Below, one piece after another: positions 12,228-23,433 of a DNA stretch of 64,000 bases. The stretch comes from Dacryopinax spathularia (lineage: Eukaryota > Basidiomycota > Dacrymycetes > Dacrymycetales > Dacrymycetaceae): NCBI GenBank assembly GCA_037974965.1, contig JBBPFI010000012.1, forward strand, positions 1,054,001-1,118,000, written 5' to 3'. The notes under the pieces are model-generated. The model did no database searches and was not told the DNA's origin. It saw only the letters and a program-made list of their open reading frames with translations. A program made the position numbers and the translations under genes. How positions within the stretch are numbered: position 1 is the first letter of the stretch; every line of letters begins with the position of its first letter.

Positions 12228-13753
12228 ATGTCTTCCCAAGGTGAGTGCATATAGCTAGCTAGCTATATGCGCGCTAACGCATGTGTCTAGGTCGCTCGCA
12301 GCCTGGACACGGCTCGCAGGCTGGCAGGGATGTGCAGGCTGCTAGTCTGCTCGCTCCCTTGATCACGCCCGCCGGCGCAACGCTCCACCCGGCTCTATTC
12401 TCGTTCGAGTCGCTCCTCAGTCCCGCCCATCAAGGACCCATGCTTCCCATAGTCCAGCAGCCTCGCGTCCGCCCCGCCTCGTGGGGGACCGGGTCCTGGA
12501 CTCCTCAAGCCCAAGCCACTTGGGATCAAGCGCGCAACACTGCGCAAGTGGCCCCTCGCGTGATTCGCGGGAGCATGCTCGACGGCCTCGATCTCGCTGG
12601 GCACACGATGCATGTCTTCACCCTGGAGTTCACCGGTCGCGTGCGGCGCAATGCTTGGGGCGGGAGCTTCATTCCCGATGTATACGATCTCGTGCGTATG
12701 CAACCCTCGGCATGCTTGATCTGCTTGCTAACTCGATTCTAGCTCACTGCCGGTGATCGCTTGCTCGGCGGGAACGTCATGCTCTTCTTGAATGCTCGCC
12801 TTGATAACGGGCCTGGTCGTCCCCCTCAGGTCGAGGTCTGGATGTCAAGGAGCATGTGGCCTCGCCAGTACAACGAAGTCGGGATGGGTCTCGCCGGCAT
12901 CTTCCAGGACGTGATCGCGAGAGGACTTACCCAAGAGATTGACGCGTACCTCTCGGCCAAGCGCGAGCAGCACACGAACAACCCCGTGGTCTCGCCTACA
13001 CCCCTTCCCTCGTTCGACCCTAGCTCCTACTTCAACGCCCCGAACGGCACGGGCCACGTCTCGGCGAGTTATCCCGGCAATCCCCCGCCTCCGAGTGGCG
13101 GGACTGCGAGCTATCCCCCATCAAGCCAGCCTCGCCGTAGCTCGACGAGCTACCCCAACATCACCACCGCTGGAGCGCTCGTCTTTGGTGGTGCAAGCGG
13201 CTCGGGAACAAGCAGGAATACGGGATCCACTGCTGGCCCGTCCCGCACGAGTACTAGCGGCTACGTACCTCTCACTGGCGGCGTGGGCACGCCTCGTGCT
13301 ACTGGCCGCGCTAGTACCCCTCGCCCTCCCGCTAGCCCGACTCCTGGTGGCGTCGTGAATGTTGGCCTTCACTCTCCAGCTCCGGGCACTCCTCCCTCTG
13401 CTCGCGACACGAGCTCTCGCTTCTCGTTGTCCCTCCGCGCCAACCCTGGCGCTGTGCACTCGCCTCGTGACTTGTGGACTCGTCCTGGTGGGCTCGTGCC
13501 CCCGTCCCTGCCCGAGAACGTGAGGGCGGTCCTCGATACCTGGGCGGATGCCATCATGATCGCGGACTCGATCATGCCCGCCCTTGTCGCCGAGCTGGAG
13601 AACATTTACCAGTGGGACCCCTCGCGTACGTGGCACACTCGTGTTGCCGCGGTGGTCGAGCATCTCCTCGGCGTGGGCTTTGATCGCTTCGAGGAGTTCG
13701 TCGAGGACATTGTCAACATCATGAAGGACACGCGCCTCGCCACCATGCTGTAG
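12228..13753 (+). CDS. Ser/Pro/Gly-rich protein carried by the KDZ element
   Basis: Three exons: 12228-12240, 12291-12691 and 12743-13753, giving 474 residues starting MSSQGRSQPGHGSQ. The splice choices keep one open frame. The N-terminal third has an ordered-looking part (LDGLDLAGHTMHVFTLEFTGRVRRNAWGG, then LTAGDRLLGGNVMLFLNARL). The middle is a low-complexity Ser/Thr/Pro/Gly stretch (about 13000-13480). The C-terminal part is helical (LPENVRAVLDTWADAIMIADS to the end). No known family was recognised. It lies in the same orientation as the transposase, with about 770 bp between them and an apparent promoter region of its own. It could be a transposition accessory protein, but that is inference. 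The first coding exon is only 13 nt and the first intron contains a perfect palindrome. Confidence 0.75.
12247..12270. repeat. Perfect 24-nt palindrome inside a 50-nt intron
   Basis: The sequence from GCATATAG to CTATATGC is its own reverse complement over 24 bases (core AGCTAGCTAGCT). It fills about half of intron 1 (12241-12290) and would form a hairpin in the pre-mRNA, or a dyad binding site in DNA. Confidence 0.8.
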
Positions 13754-14314
13754 CATACAAGGCACTAGGGCTCGACGCCGGTTCCTCCACCGCTCAAGTC
13801 TTACGTTACTCCAGGCACTTACGACACTCGATGCATTGCACGATTCAAAGCAAGTCTCACGTCTCACGTTTCACGACTCAAGATAATGGACCCAGTTCCC
13901 GTCTCACGCCTGTAGCTCAAGATACACTCGTCAATAATACCAAAAACCAAAAAAAATCACTCGTCACTCGATATCCTCAAGATCAGTTTCTCGAATTTCT
14001 CGTGGACTAACAAGTATGCGTGCTTCCCTGCTCGAGGGGGAAGACGCGGTCGTGGCCTCTGTCTAGACATCGGGAGGGAGGGAGGGACATGTTCTAGATA
14101 GTTAGAAAAAGTACAAGCAGCTCGTGGACATGTTGTAGCTTGGTGCGTGCCCGTGACGCGTAATGTACACTAGTGGCTTGTATCTGTGTGACCGTGTCAT
14201 TATTGTTCACGTGATTAGTAGGGTCACGTGAGCAAAGCAAGTCGCGTCGCGCGGGGCATTACGTCCCGTTTCTGTCTGGGGCACGCATCCTCGATCCTGC
14301 CAATCTTCTCCCCT

Positions 14315-15910
14315 ATGCCTCGTCAAGATTCTGTCGTGAAGTCTTTCGCCCATCGAGACGCAGTGACACGAGCCACTCGCGAGAAACATGCCCTGGCAAG
14401 ACAGCGAATGCTTGAAGTCGAGGGGGCGCTTCACGATGAGCTTGATGCCGTCGCCGCCGATTACAACTTGCCCAAGCACAAGGTACATGGGGCCTTTCGT
14501 GTTCGACGATTCGAGCGAAGAAACGAGGGAGTAAGCGCTACAAACGCAGCTCGGCATATCTTGGCAACCGAGTTTCAAGCTGCAGGTGAGCGAGCATGGA
14601 CATGCAGACTAGACCCCGCTGACTTCTCGTAGGCAAGACATTCAATGTCATTGATCCCTCTTTCCACGCTCTAGTGCTCGAGAAGCAGGCGCAACTAGAG
14701 CAAAATCCAGCGGCTTTAGAGGATGCTCGTCGTGCCGTTCTCGCTGCTCGTATTACGAAGGAGACCCAGGTTCGGGCTGGTGGTCAATCTTGTCTCACGG
14801 ATACCATCAAGGTGCAGGAGGATTTTCAGCGCGAGGTACGTGCTTACTCACCCGCTCCAAGCCCCTGTCTTACTAGTGGCCGAGCAGGCTGCGAACTTTC
14901 ACTTGCGAACTGGGGGCCATGCTTGTGGCTTCGTATTGCGAGGCTCCGTGAAGGATTTCGCCAAGCCTCAGTGGTACGGAGACGAGGCCTGTCGCTCGTT
15001 TTTCGAAGATGTCCTGAAGATACCAATCGAAGAACTCGTACTTGCTCTCGAGGCGTGGGTCATAACGGGCGCGGCGCAAGGTACCGCAGTCAAGGTACAA
15101 AGCCGTATGAACGAGCACAAGGCGTGTATTCGAGCTATGCTGGATAAGTCCCTCCGTAAGCGAGACAAGGTGTTACTCCTACATCTTGCTGATGACATTC
15201 TAGAAAAGGCCATAAACAACCCAGACGCTCGAATGGCTTACGCGCGGTTCAAGGAAGACATCGAGGAGAAGCACAATATCACGCTGCATGGCTGGCCCCT
15301 GCCTGGGCCAATCGTGAACCCCTCTAATATAGCCAACCTGGTTTCGCTTGTTACCGTGCGTCGAGCCCTTGTGTCGGGCACTTGCTACTTTCGACCCATG
15401 ACACCCGAGGAACTCGATCGGCAAGCGGATCGGCAGCGTCAAGAAGCTGCAGCACAAGCTCAGAAACGAGCCAGTCAAGTGGATGCTCGAGGCACGAAAC
15501 GCAGGCTACCGGCATGCGAGCCTGAGACTGCTACAAGTTCAGGTGGGAACACTCAAGCACCCGAGCTGCCAAGAAAACGTGGGCGTCCTCGCAAGCACCC
15601 GGAGACGACGCAGCCCACAATACTGGAGCCCGTTAGAAAACGAGGTCGCCCGCGCAAGCCGCTAGTCGAGATTGCGAGCAACACAAGTCGAGCAGCAACA
15701 AGTATTTCACCGCCCTCGGCCGAGACACATGCAACCGCATGGTGGCCCCTTCAGCAACCTCAAGTCCCTGCGACGTTTCCGCCGATGATGCCAGTTCACA
15801 CGCCTCAAGGTTGGAACTGCGGGTTCCCTGCTCCACAAGCCCCTGGGGTCACGATGCATAACACGTACATAGTCATGGACAGGAACGGAATGACCGCGCC
15901 TCATACCTAG
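14315..15910 (+). CDS. AT-hook protein carried by the KDZ element
   Basis: Starts MPRQDSVVKSFAHRDAVTRAT. Exons are inferred as 14315-14585, 14633-14835, 14888-15155 and 15204-15910, all phase-consistent. The N-terminal part is helical and basic, with KHKVHGAFRVRRFERR, a short-motif style of DNA-binding segment. The middle (GGHACGFVLRGSVKDF, then about 150 residues) matches no family I know. The C-terminal region has two AT-hooks, PRKRGRPRKHP and VRKRGRPRKPL (about 15565-15665), which bind the minor groove of AT-rich DNA. The last 80 residues are Pro-rich. A role in recognising element ends or chromatin is plausible but inferred. No HxD motif typical of the TET/JBP dioxygenases linked to fungal KDZ elements was seen. 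Confidence 0.78.
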
Positions 15911-15960
15911 TACAAGCCAAGCTAGATACAATGGATTCTAAAACCTTGCCATACAAGCCC

Positions 15961-16321
15961 TCACGCACTGCTTTGAGCTGCTGGGTCGATAACGGCTCTC
16001 GCGAGCAGGAGTAGAGCATGCGCACTCTCCTGCTCTACTTGCTCCACTCGTTTCCGGGCCTGGTAGTGCTTGAGCCGATCGAGAGACGCGCTCTTGACTT
16101 GCTTGATGGTGGTTCGACGGCGCGAATCATAACGACGATGATACTCTCGTATCTCGTGTTCGTGCCTGTGAAGTGGTGAGCGACTTGGATGACGAGCTGC
16201 GAGAAGGCTCGCACTTCTTGAGCCAACGCTGTCTTGCGCTCGACTTCCGTGAGGGAGGCTTGCTATCTTGCTTTGGCGTTCCCCGGCTTGGCTTGCCTCG
16301 ATAACCGCCGTGTTTCGCCAT
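15961..16321 (-). CDS. Small basic protein, opposite strand, inside the KDZ element
   Basis: Two exons on the - strand (16321-16215 and 16165-15961) with a 49-nt GTGCGA...CAG intron give exactly 103 residues: MAKHGGYRGKPSRGTPKQ..., then HEHEIREYHRRYDSRRR, ending AVIDPAAQSSA. The protein is strongly basic in its first two thirds and then predicted helical (DRLKHYQARKRVEQVEQESAHALLLLARAVI), like a small DNA-binding or dimerising protein. It converges on the AT-hook gene, with 50 bp between stop codons, and lies 122 bp inside the right terminal repeat. No family was recognised. Support is the clean splice and codon-phase agreement only. Confidence 0.55.
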
Positions 16322-16443
16322 TGATCAGGCTTGTAGGTGTCGTGAGTATATGCAGAGACGTGGGGAAGGCTCGCCAACGAGAGAACGCGACTTGCTAGGG
16401 TCTAATACACGTAAACGAGATTACTAATAAATTTAGCTAAAAG

Positions 16444-16550
16444 CTGGAAATGGCTGGATTGCGGGGTCCTCGGGTATGGGCACAAATGTGTGTCCGAGGC
16501 TTGCACCGCCCCCAACACAAGTTTGCGTGGCCCCTGGGAAGGCTCAGGTG
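16444..16550 (-). repeat. Right terminal inverted repeat of the KDZ element
   Basis: Read on the - strand it begins CACCTGAGCCTTCCC, matching 12 of 15 outer bases of the left end. The second target copy GAGTGGAG follows at 16551-16558. Confidence 0.85.
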
Positions 16551-17058
16551 GAGTGGAGGTGAATATGATGATGACCGGTGCAATGAACCCCCGCAATTGG
16601 GCCGAGGCGGGGCTCCAGGCTGTAAATAGCTCCCGCAAAGTTGCGCAAATGATGACGTCTCTCGAATTGGTGCGTTCGGCCAACATCTCTTCCAGAATTC
16701 CTCACGTGCAGCAAGATTCGCATGGACATTGTACGGCTGTCGAAATAGAATGGGCCGGCCCGGCCGGCCCGCTGGTCAGCAGGAGTGCTGCATTGTCATC
16801 TCGACTGCCCATTGGCCAGAAATGGTGTGACTTCCGAAATAGACGCTACCCGAACCTGACGGCAATACACACCATGGGGCCTCTACCTGGAGTTTCTCTG
16901 GAGCAATCGTCTTCTTATGGTGGTTTGCGGGAATCGGATCGACAGAAGCGCCAAGCACAAGCTTCTGGCCAGGCGAGGGCTATAAGAATGCACCTCATGG
17001 ATATTTGCGAGGCACCGTGGTCCCCTAGCGTCCATTTCGAGCCAAACAGCAACCGGTC

Positions 17059-18909
17059 ATGCAAGTACTTCCTCTTTTGCTCGCATTGCTGCCCCTGGGC
17101 ATCTCGGCCGCTGTGGTAAAGAACAACGGCACATGTACGGTCGTTCCTGTCGGCAAGGGTGGGGATGACGGACCCAGCATCTTGTCGGCGTTCTCTCAAT
17201 GCGGGCAGAACGGCAAGATCGTCCTCGACAAGTACTACAGCGTCAATACTGTCTTGAACACCACGGGTCTGAACAATGTCTCGATCGAGTTGAGCGGTGT
17301 TCGTGAGTACATCATAGCTCATCCCCCGGCTTTACGTTGCTCATGCATAGTCCAATACACCCCCGATATTGCGTATTGGAGCCCGAACTCCATCTATCTG
17401 ACATACCAAAATGCGTAAGCGACTCTTCCGAGCAGTCGCCGAAGCGATGCTAAGTGGATTGCAGGACAACCGCCTGGCTTCTGGGAGGGAACAACATCAC
17501 TCTTGTGAGTCCCACTATACAATCGCTCCGGTCTTAGACTGATAATACGGGCCATCTAGTACGGCGGCGGCACCATCGACGGCAATGGACAGGTTTGGTA
17601 CGATGGCCTGAAGACCTTCGGTTCCGCCGGAACAGCTGGCGGTTCTTCGACAACATTTGCTCGGCCCGTCCCTCTTACCGTCTTTAACTCCAAGAATGTC
17701 TTGGTCACGAACATCACTTTCCTGAATTCGCCTTTCTGGGTAAGCGTCAGATCCCCGGACCTTTGGTTGGAACGTGCTAACCTGGTTCCAGAACAACTTT
17801 GTCTACCAGTCGCAATATGTCGAGTATTGTAAGAACCTGTTTCCCCTCTCCGCACAAGTGCTTACATCCTTGTAGCGTACATCACCATGTACAGCGCCTC
17901 CTACTCGAACAACTCGGCTTCGAACACAGACGGCTGGGACATCTACCGCTCGTCAGTACCAAAGCTGCCGCGATAGCGCTGGAGCTCGGGACTAACCATC
18001 TGGCAGGGATCATGTCACGATTCACGACTCGCATATCACCAAGTAAGCCGTCTTACATTCTCCAAGCATTCTCGATATTGACATCGTTCCAGCGGCGATG
18101 ACTGCGTCTCGTTCAAGCCAAACACGACGAATGCCTGGGTCTACAACATGTTCTGCAACGGCAGCCACGGTATCTCCGTTGGCTCGCTCGGCCAGTACGC
18201 CGGCGTAAGTACCTCCGATATCATGGCATTCTCGAGGCTCATCCCCGGCAGGAAACCGACATCGTCGCCAATGTTCTGGTGAACAACATCACCATGCTGA
18301 ACGCTCAGAACGGTGCTCGTATCAAGGTGTTCGGTGGCAATCCGAGCCCTAACAGCACGGCTGGTGGTGGAACTGGCTATGTTAGGAGTATGTCTATCCT
18401 CTTCTGCAACATTTGTTATTCTAACCTCCCTATCAGATATCACGTACTCGAACTTCTACGTGAACAACACCGACTTCCCAATCACGACCAAGTAGGCTTC
18501 TTTCTCGTATGACTCTCACATGCGACTGATGTCTCTCTAGCCAATGCTATTCCACCCCCGCCTCAGTCTGCGCCGCCTACCCGTCCAAAGTCCAGATCTC
18601 CGACGTCCACTACATAAACGTCACCGGCCAGTCAAGCGGCGCAGAGAACGCGACCGTCGTCACCCTCGAGTGCTCCGAGTACGTCCCAAATCCCCTCACC
18701 GGGAACCCTCGGGTCTGATGGGTATAATAGGCCGTGCAACAACTTCACTGCCACTGGGACTCATTTGATGCCTCCGCCGAAGTTCAACACTTCTGTCTAC
18801 CTTTGCGCGAACATCACTGACCCGAGTGCGGTACGTCCATCTCTCCTCCCTCGTACCGATCCTCCACTAATCCCGGTCATAGCTGGACTTCCCTTGCACT
18901 GCTCCTTGA
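17059..18909 (+). CDS. Exo-polygalacturonase, glycoside hydrolase family 28
   Basis: A signal peptide ([17 protein letters not shown]) points to secretion. The enzyme would release galacturonic acid from pectin ends. GH28 motifs appear in order across about ten short exons: NTDGWDIY, then [23 protein letters not shown] and ARIKVFGG. The first two carry the three catalytic Asp residues, and the last carries the substrate-binding Arg-Ile-Lys. The [12 protein letters not shown] form (rather than GHGLSIGS) together with many N-glycosylation sites fits fungal exo-acting members. The last short exon gives LDFPCTAP and the stop at 18907-18909. The gene lies about 500 bp right of the KDZ insertion and appears untouched. 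Endo- versus exo-action is inferred from motif style. Confidence 0.87.
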
Positions 18910-19141
18910 GTTGCTTCGTGCATATGGTTGAGTTCAATCCATGCAAGTTGCTCTTGTGGATTGCGTGGATTATGTGGGACACGATAGTCATGAATGAAAA
19001 ATGCGTTACGTTATCATTATTGCCTTGATCCCAGATCAGATATAAACTACATCAAACCCTCCCCTCCAAGCCATCCCAAAACACCCCAACCAAAACGCTC
19101 CACTCCCAACGATCTCGCCGCTTATTCCTGGACCGCGCCAC

Positions 19142-20270
19142 TCAGAGCATCTCGATCCTCTCCGGCAACGGAGGCGGCAAAGCCTCGTCCGGCCCATACT
19201 TGTAGAACAGCCTGTCCACGCGGGACGCCGCGAACAGGGTTAGGACGAGGATCTCGAATCCGGGTATGACGACGTAGAACGTCGCTTTGCTGTAGTACCA
19301 GGGCGCGTTTGCGACGGTGTAGCTTTGCAGGCTTGTGAGCATCCTGAATGCCTACATCACTCACGCGTCAGCCGCGGCTCAGCTGTAAAGGGATATAGGG
19401 GAGGATGCATATGGAGAGGGTGATAGGATGTGGAGGAGGCAGGGACGCACCAGCTCGGTAATCAACAACGACGTCGCCACCAAAACAACGCTCATCTTCG
19501 TGATCGTGCTCCCCGTCCGGGTCCGCTGCTGGATGAGGAAGACCTCCTCCTTTGTCCGTTCGGTCGGGATGACGTACAGCCAGAGCGGGACGAAGAAGGG
19601 GGAGAATGTGAATGCGACAAAGTAGGCGAGGGCGACTTTGAGGATTATTGTGAGTTTGTGTTGTTCGCTGGCGGAGGGGGAGCGGGTTTGGAGGACGACG
19701 ACGGTTATCACTGTTGCTCCGTTGAGCATTGCCATCGCCAACTTCTGGGGGAGCAAGGGTACGCACGCATGGGGAGGAAGGCGATGACGATTATGTACGG
19801 GAGACGGTTCATGATGAACGCCCATGGCTGTCTCGTGTCAAACTTGGGATGATACTCCGCCAGGAGTCGAGTCGCAAATATCCTATTAACAATCCACTAA
19901 CATCTCCGTCAGCCTTGACTCACGCTTCCTAGAACACCCAAAGTCAAGGACGCACCAAGAGCAGCACCCCCGCAGCCACAAAGATCCCCGACGCCAACGC
20001 CAGGTTCGTATTCGCCTGATGACAAGCCCACGCGATCCTAACCGAGAAAGTCGTTATCCTAGCCATACAAAACCCAAACATCATCACGCTCGGCCTGAAC
20101 CTCCTCTTCCTGGCCAGGTTCCGGCGGTAGATCGTCATGTGCGTCGCGGCGAGGGCGACGTAGCATGCGAGGAGGACGGCGCAGATGGGGACGTCGACGT
20201 GGGTGGTGGGGATACCGCCGAATGAGGCGGGGCGGTTTGCGAGTTGGGCTGCGGGGGGTGGGGAGGACAT
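19142..20270 (-). CDS. Seven-helix family C-like G-protein-coupled receptor (fungal DUF3112 type)
   Basis: Read on the - strand it starts MSSPPPAAQLANRPASFGG. Hydrophobic segments follow: VPICAVLLACYVALAATHM, SVMMFGFCMARITTFSVRIAWA, LALASGIFVAAGVLLL, IIVIAFLP, LAMAMLNGATVITVVVLQ, ILKVALAYFVAFTFSPFFVPLWLYV, MSVVLVATSLLITELV and FYVVIPGFEILVLTLFAAS. The MTIYRRNLARKRRFRPSVMMFGF loop between helices 1 and 2 is typical of the fungal membrane family annotated as family C-like GPCR. The ligand and coupling are unknown. Introns lie at about 19897-19956, 19747-19768 (short, uncertain) and 19345-19453. It points away from the dienelactone hydrolase gene, with the MITE in the space between them. Confidence 0.75.
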
Positions 20271-20780
20271 CGGTGTAGACACAGGCAGCAAGGTGTGGAA
20301 GACGATGAGGATGAGGAGGTGGGTTCGTCGGAGAAGCCCCCGTCAGCCCGGATTAAAAGGTACAAGTATCATTATCGTCGATTTTAGCCGTCGACAGCAG
20401 CACTCCTCTCATCGACTGTCGAACGCCGCTCGAAGGTTGCGGATCGGTACGCGCCGTTGTCGCGGCGCTGTTGAAGGCGCGTCACCACCTTTCGGGCGCA
20501 GGGGAGCGAGTCGCGGGAACGGAGATGTTAGTAAGATCGCCGAAGTAAGCAGTCCCGCCACAGAGGAGGCTGGCCAATCACAGAAAGCCGTTCATCGATG
20601 AAGCGCCCATCCGTCGACCCCTCTCTTCACCCTGGGGTGACTCGGGGGAAGGAGACGTGTCAAGCGAGTCAACTGACCATAACCACGTCTTTTTCTGGAA
20701 TTGGGGAGGAGGAGAAGAGGAAGGGGACGGAGGACTCGCGGCTCCGATTAGCACGCGCGGGGAAGGTCAGCGGGTGCGGG

Positions 20781-21363
20781 GAGAAAATTGCTTTACTGAC
20801 CCCTCTGCGGAGGCGTTGTTGCTACAATGACCCCGGAGGCGGATTTTGCTATTCTGACCCCTAGGGTCCGGACATTAGCCGTGTTAAGTCGTAATTACAA
20901 CCTCCATTAGCGCAAATAAAATAGAATTGTAAGGATCGCTTCCTGAAATTTACATGTAAACGCACCAGTAAATTCAGCAGTAATTCCAGAGAGGGAGTGA
21001 ATCTTTAGAAGGGGAAAGATACGTGAATAAGGGCTCTAACACCACACTTACAATAAGTGTTTGATATTAAATTTGCGTTTTACTCAGAAGCTTTTGATGA
21101 CCTTACATGGCCACTAATCCTGGAAGTGCACCTCAGAGAGCCTCCTCCACATCTCAACTCATTTGCGTATTTTTTGCTCTTTTATTTTTTGGCGCTTATC
21201 TGAAGTTCTTGGCTCAAACTGCTCTTTTTGCTAATAACAGCGCAAATGATACAAATTAACATACTTAACTAGGAGGACCCTAGGGGTTAGAATAGCAAAA
21301 TCCGCCTCCGGGGTCATTGTAGCAACAACGCCTCCGCAGAGGGGTCAATATAGCAATTTTCTC
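20781..21363. mobile_element. 583-bp Mutator-like MITE
   Basis: Two 89-bp terminal inverted repeats (20781-20869 and 21275-21363) differ at only 3 positions. They start GAGAAAATTGCT. The flanks carry the 9-bp direct repeat GGGTGCGGG at 20772-20780 and 21364-21372; the repeat can be read as up to 11 bp if the terminal base is shifted. A 9-11 bp target duplication and long inverted ends fit Mutator-like elements. The AT-rich interior has no open gene, so the element is non-autonomous. Each inverted repeat holds three spaced copies of a TTGCT...TGACCCC block about 29-30 bp apart. Confidence 0.8.
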
Positions 21364-21930
21364 GGGTGCGGGGTGCAGGAAGGGGATGATAACCCTAACT
21401 CCGTCTTCGTGGGTTCTCACGCTAACCCTAACTCTGCTCTTATGGCCGAACAGCGCAGGGTACGACGGACTGCTGTTTGGCAGGAGCAGGGCTGTAGACG
21501 GTGAGGACCCTCGTGAGACTGCGATCGAGATCGTTATATTCAGTTGTTGGCTGGGATGACAAAGAAATCTGTTTAGCATGTGTGGGGTAACTGTCTGGGC
21601 AAGATGAGCAATACAGTTCGTTTCTAGGGATCGACTTCGCAGGCGGATTGTTGTTGGTAATAAAACCCCGATCAAGAAGATGAAGGACCTGCTTTCGACG
21701 TTGTTTTGTAAGCCAACAACTTCAAACTGCAACGGCTCACGAGAGATCACAGAGAAGGTGGTACGATCCAACACGCGATCCTTCCCTCTCAGGGACGCGC
21801 CCTCTCACAGCGCACACCTCAGGTAAGAATCCCTTGGCCCGCATGAACCCACTTTACACCCGATGACGTCGATCGCTGGCCGTGTTCCCCCTTCCGATCC
21901 CAAGCATGATGGGCATATACGTCGGCCCGC

Positions 21931-21936
21931 TATAAA
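21931..21936 (+). promoter_or_regulatory. TATA box for the first dienelactone hydrolase gene
   Basis: TATAAA lies 147 bp before the ATG at 22078, followed by a pyrimidine-rich leader, as expected for a strongly expressed fungal gene. Confidence 0.5.
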
Positions 21937-22077
21937 CTCCGGCCACATCTCTTCACTTCTCTCTCACCTCTCACTCGCTCACGAACTGCCAACTCAGACC
22001 ACTCTTCTCTTCTTCCCCTTCGAGTCATCTCTGCCCACAACCCATCTTCTGCTCAACAAGTACTGTAAACGACAACA

Positions 22078-23117
22078 ATGGCCACCACCGCCGGACTCTC
22101 CGAATGCTGCGTCTCCGGTCATCTCCACGAGGGGACACCGACGGGTACGGTCGAGAAGATCACCGACCTGGACGTGTACGTCTCCAAGCCGGAGGACGGG
22201 AGTAAGGCCAAGACGGTCTTGTTTATTACTGATATCTTTGGCTGGGAGCTGCCGGTGCGCTGTCTTTCATCTGGATGCGCCGGATATTGTAGACGGTGGC
22301 TGACGAATGAGTAGAACACCAGGCTGCTGGCGGATGAGTATGCTAAGGCTGGGTTCTACGTCTACGTCCCGGACTTCTTCAAGGGTGCGCACGCATACAC
22401 TCTCCTTTCCTCTCCTGCGAGCTCCTCGCTAATGCCTGTGCATCCGTGCAGGGGATGCAATCTCGCACGACATGCTCAACACCATCGCCCCGCGCGAGCC
22501 CGAAAAACGGAGCACCCTGCAAGTAACAGCCGACAACGCCAAGACGATGGCCACTTTCGGCCCCTGGGCGCTCAGGCACAGGGAAGCAGTTGTAAAGCCG
22601 CTCATGGACGAGTTCCTCAAGTTCTTGAGGACTGACCCGCTGACGGGTAAGATTGGTGCGGTGGGGTTCTGTTGGGGTGGGAAGTATGCGCTGTTGTTGT
22701 CTGCTGAGGGGGCTGTTGAGTGAGTATTACGTGCTGGCCTGGGGGAGTTGTATGCTGATGCGGGTGGTAGCGCGGCGGTGGCGAACCACCCGTCTATGGT
22801 TGCCGATGCCGACTTCTTGGGTATTACCAAGCCTACCCAGATCAACGTCGGCACGAACGATATCGTAAGCCCCACCCCTACTCCCTGCACCGAGCATATA
22901 CTTACACGATCTGCAGTTCCTGCCGAACGAAACGGTCGACAAAGCCAAAAAGGAGCTCTCCGAGAAGAAAGCCGACGTGCCCTTCGAGATCAACGTCTTC
23001 GACGGCGCCGTGCACGGGTTTGCGGTCAGGGGTGATATCACCAACCCGAAGGAGAAGGAGAACAAGGAGGCCGCTGCGGCCGCGACGATCAGGTGGTTCA
23101 ACAAGTATCTTGTCTGA
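22078..23117 (+). CDS. Dienelactone hydrolase family protein (copy 1)
   Basis: Starts MATTAGLSECCVSGHLHEGTPTGT. It is an alpha/beta hydrolase of the dienelactone hydrolase family, with the Cys nucleophile in GAVGFCWGGKYAL and the catalytic His in DGAVHGFAVRGD near the end; the family's Asp would be in VGTNDI. The family hydrolyses dienelactones in aromatic catabolism, though many fungal members have other ester substrates. Introns are inferred near 22254-22315, 22385-22451, 22721-22770 and 22865-22916. A paralogue with the same exon pattern lies at 26686. The SGHLHEGTPTGTVEKI lead is nearly identical between the two, so they arose by duplication. Confidence 0.87.
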
Positions 23118-23433
23118 TCGTCCCTCTGTGTATTCGTCTATTGGGGAATGTGGGTCGTTGTGTAGGAAAAATAAAGGAATGAGAAAGTGTATTGTGTGAT
23201 GTTTAGTTATCCTCTGAAGTACATGTAGTTAGACAAAAGCGTGTTGGTGGTCGTGGTCGAAGGTGCGAGTCGGCGAATGAGTGGCGATCCCATTCGATGA
23301 CGCGTCGGCTCACACTCGGAATTTTGGCCGCAACCAACTGAACTCATACGCGTTGACCTCCAGAGGCCTTGGCTCGTACTTAATCGCACTTCATTCCTTA
23401 CCGCCACCATCTCCTCCTCATTGACCGCTCATC

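Larger units (their letters stand above)
7792..16550 (+). mobile_element. KDZ-class DNA transposon with three accessory genes, apparently complete
   Basis: The element is 8,759 bp. It is bounded by 107-bp imperfect inverted repeats (7792-7898 and 16444-16550; I count roughly two-thirds identity ungapped, with the inner 20 bases and outer 15 bases best kept) and an 8-bp direct repeat GAGTGGAG (7784-7791 and 16551-16558). Inside are a KDZ transposase (8007-11458), a Ser/Pro-rich gene (12228-13753), an AT-hook gene (14315-15910) and a small opposite-strand gene (15961-16321). All reading frames are open after intron removal. The KDZ (Kyakuja-Dileera-Zisupton) superfamily is known from fungi, and 8-bp target duplications fit what is known of Zisupton-like elements. 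The flank is the MND1 3' end on the left and plain intergenic DNA on the right. Confidence 0.88.

Noticed and set aside
14315-15910. TET/JBP dioxygenase as KDZ cargo
   Set aside because: Such enzymes are linked to fungal KDZ elements, but none of the accessory proteins shows the HxD...H iron-binding pattern.
7823-16519. KDZ element ends placed at the inner TGTGT blocks (7823 and 16519)
   Set aside because: No matching target duplication flanks these positions. Extending outward gives better ends (CACCYGWGSCTTCCC) and an exact 8-bp duplication.
21388-21435. Interstitial telomere-like AACCCTAAC words
   Set aside because: Only two short matches occur and they are not in tandem. Chance is enough.
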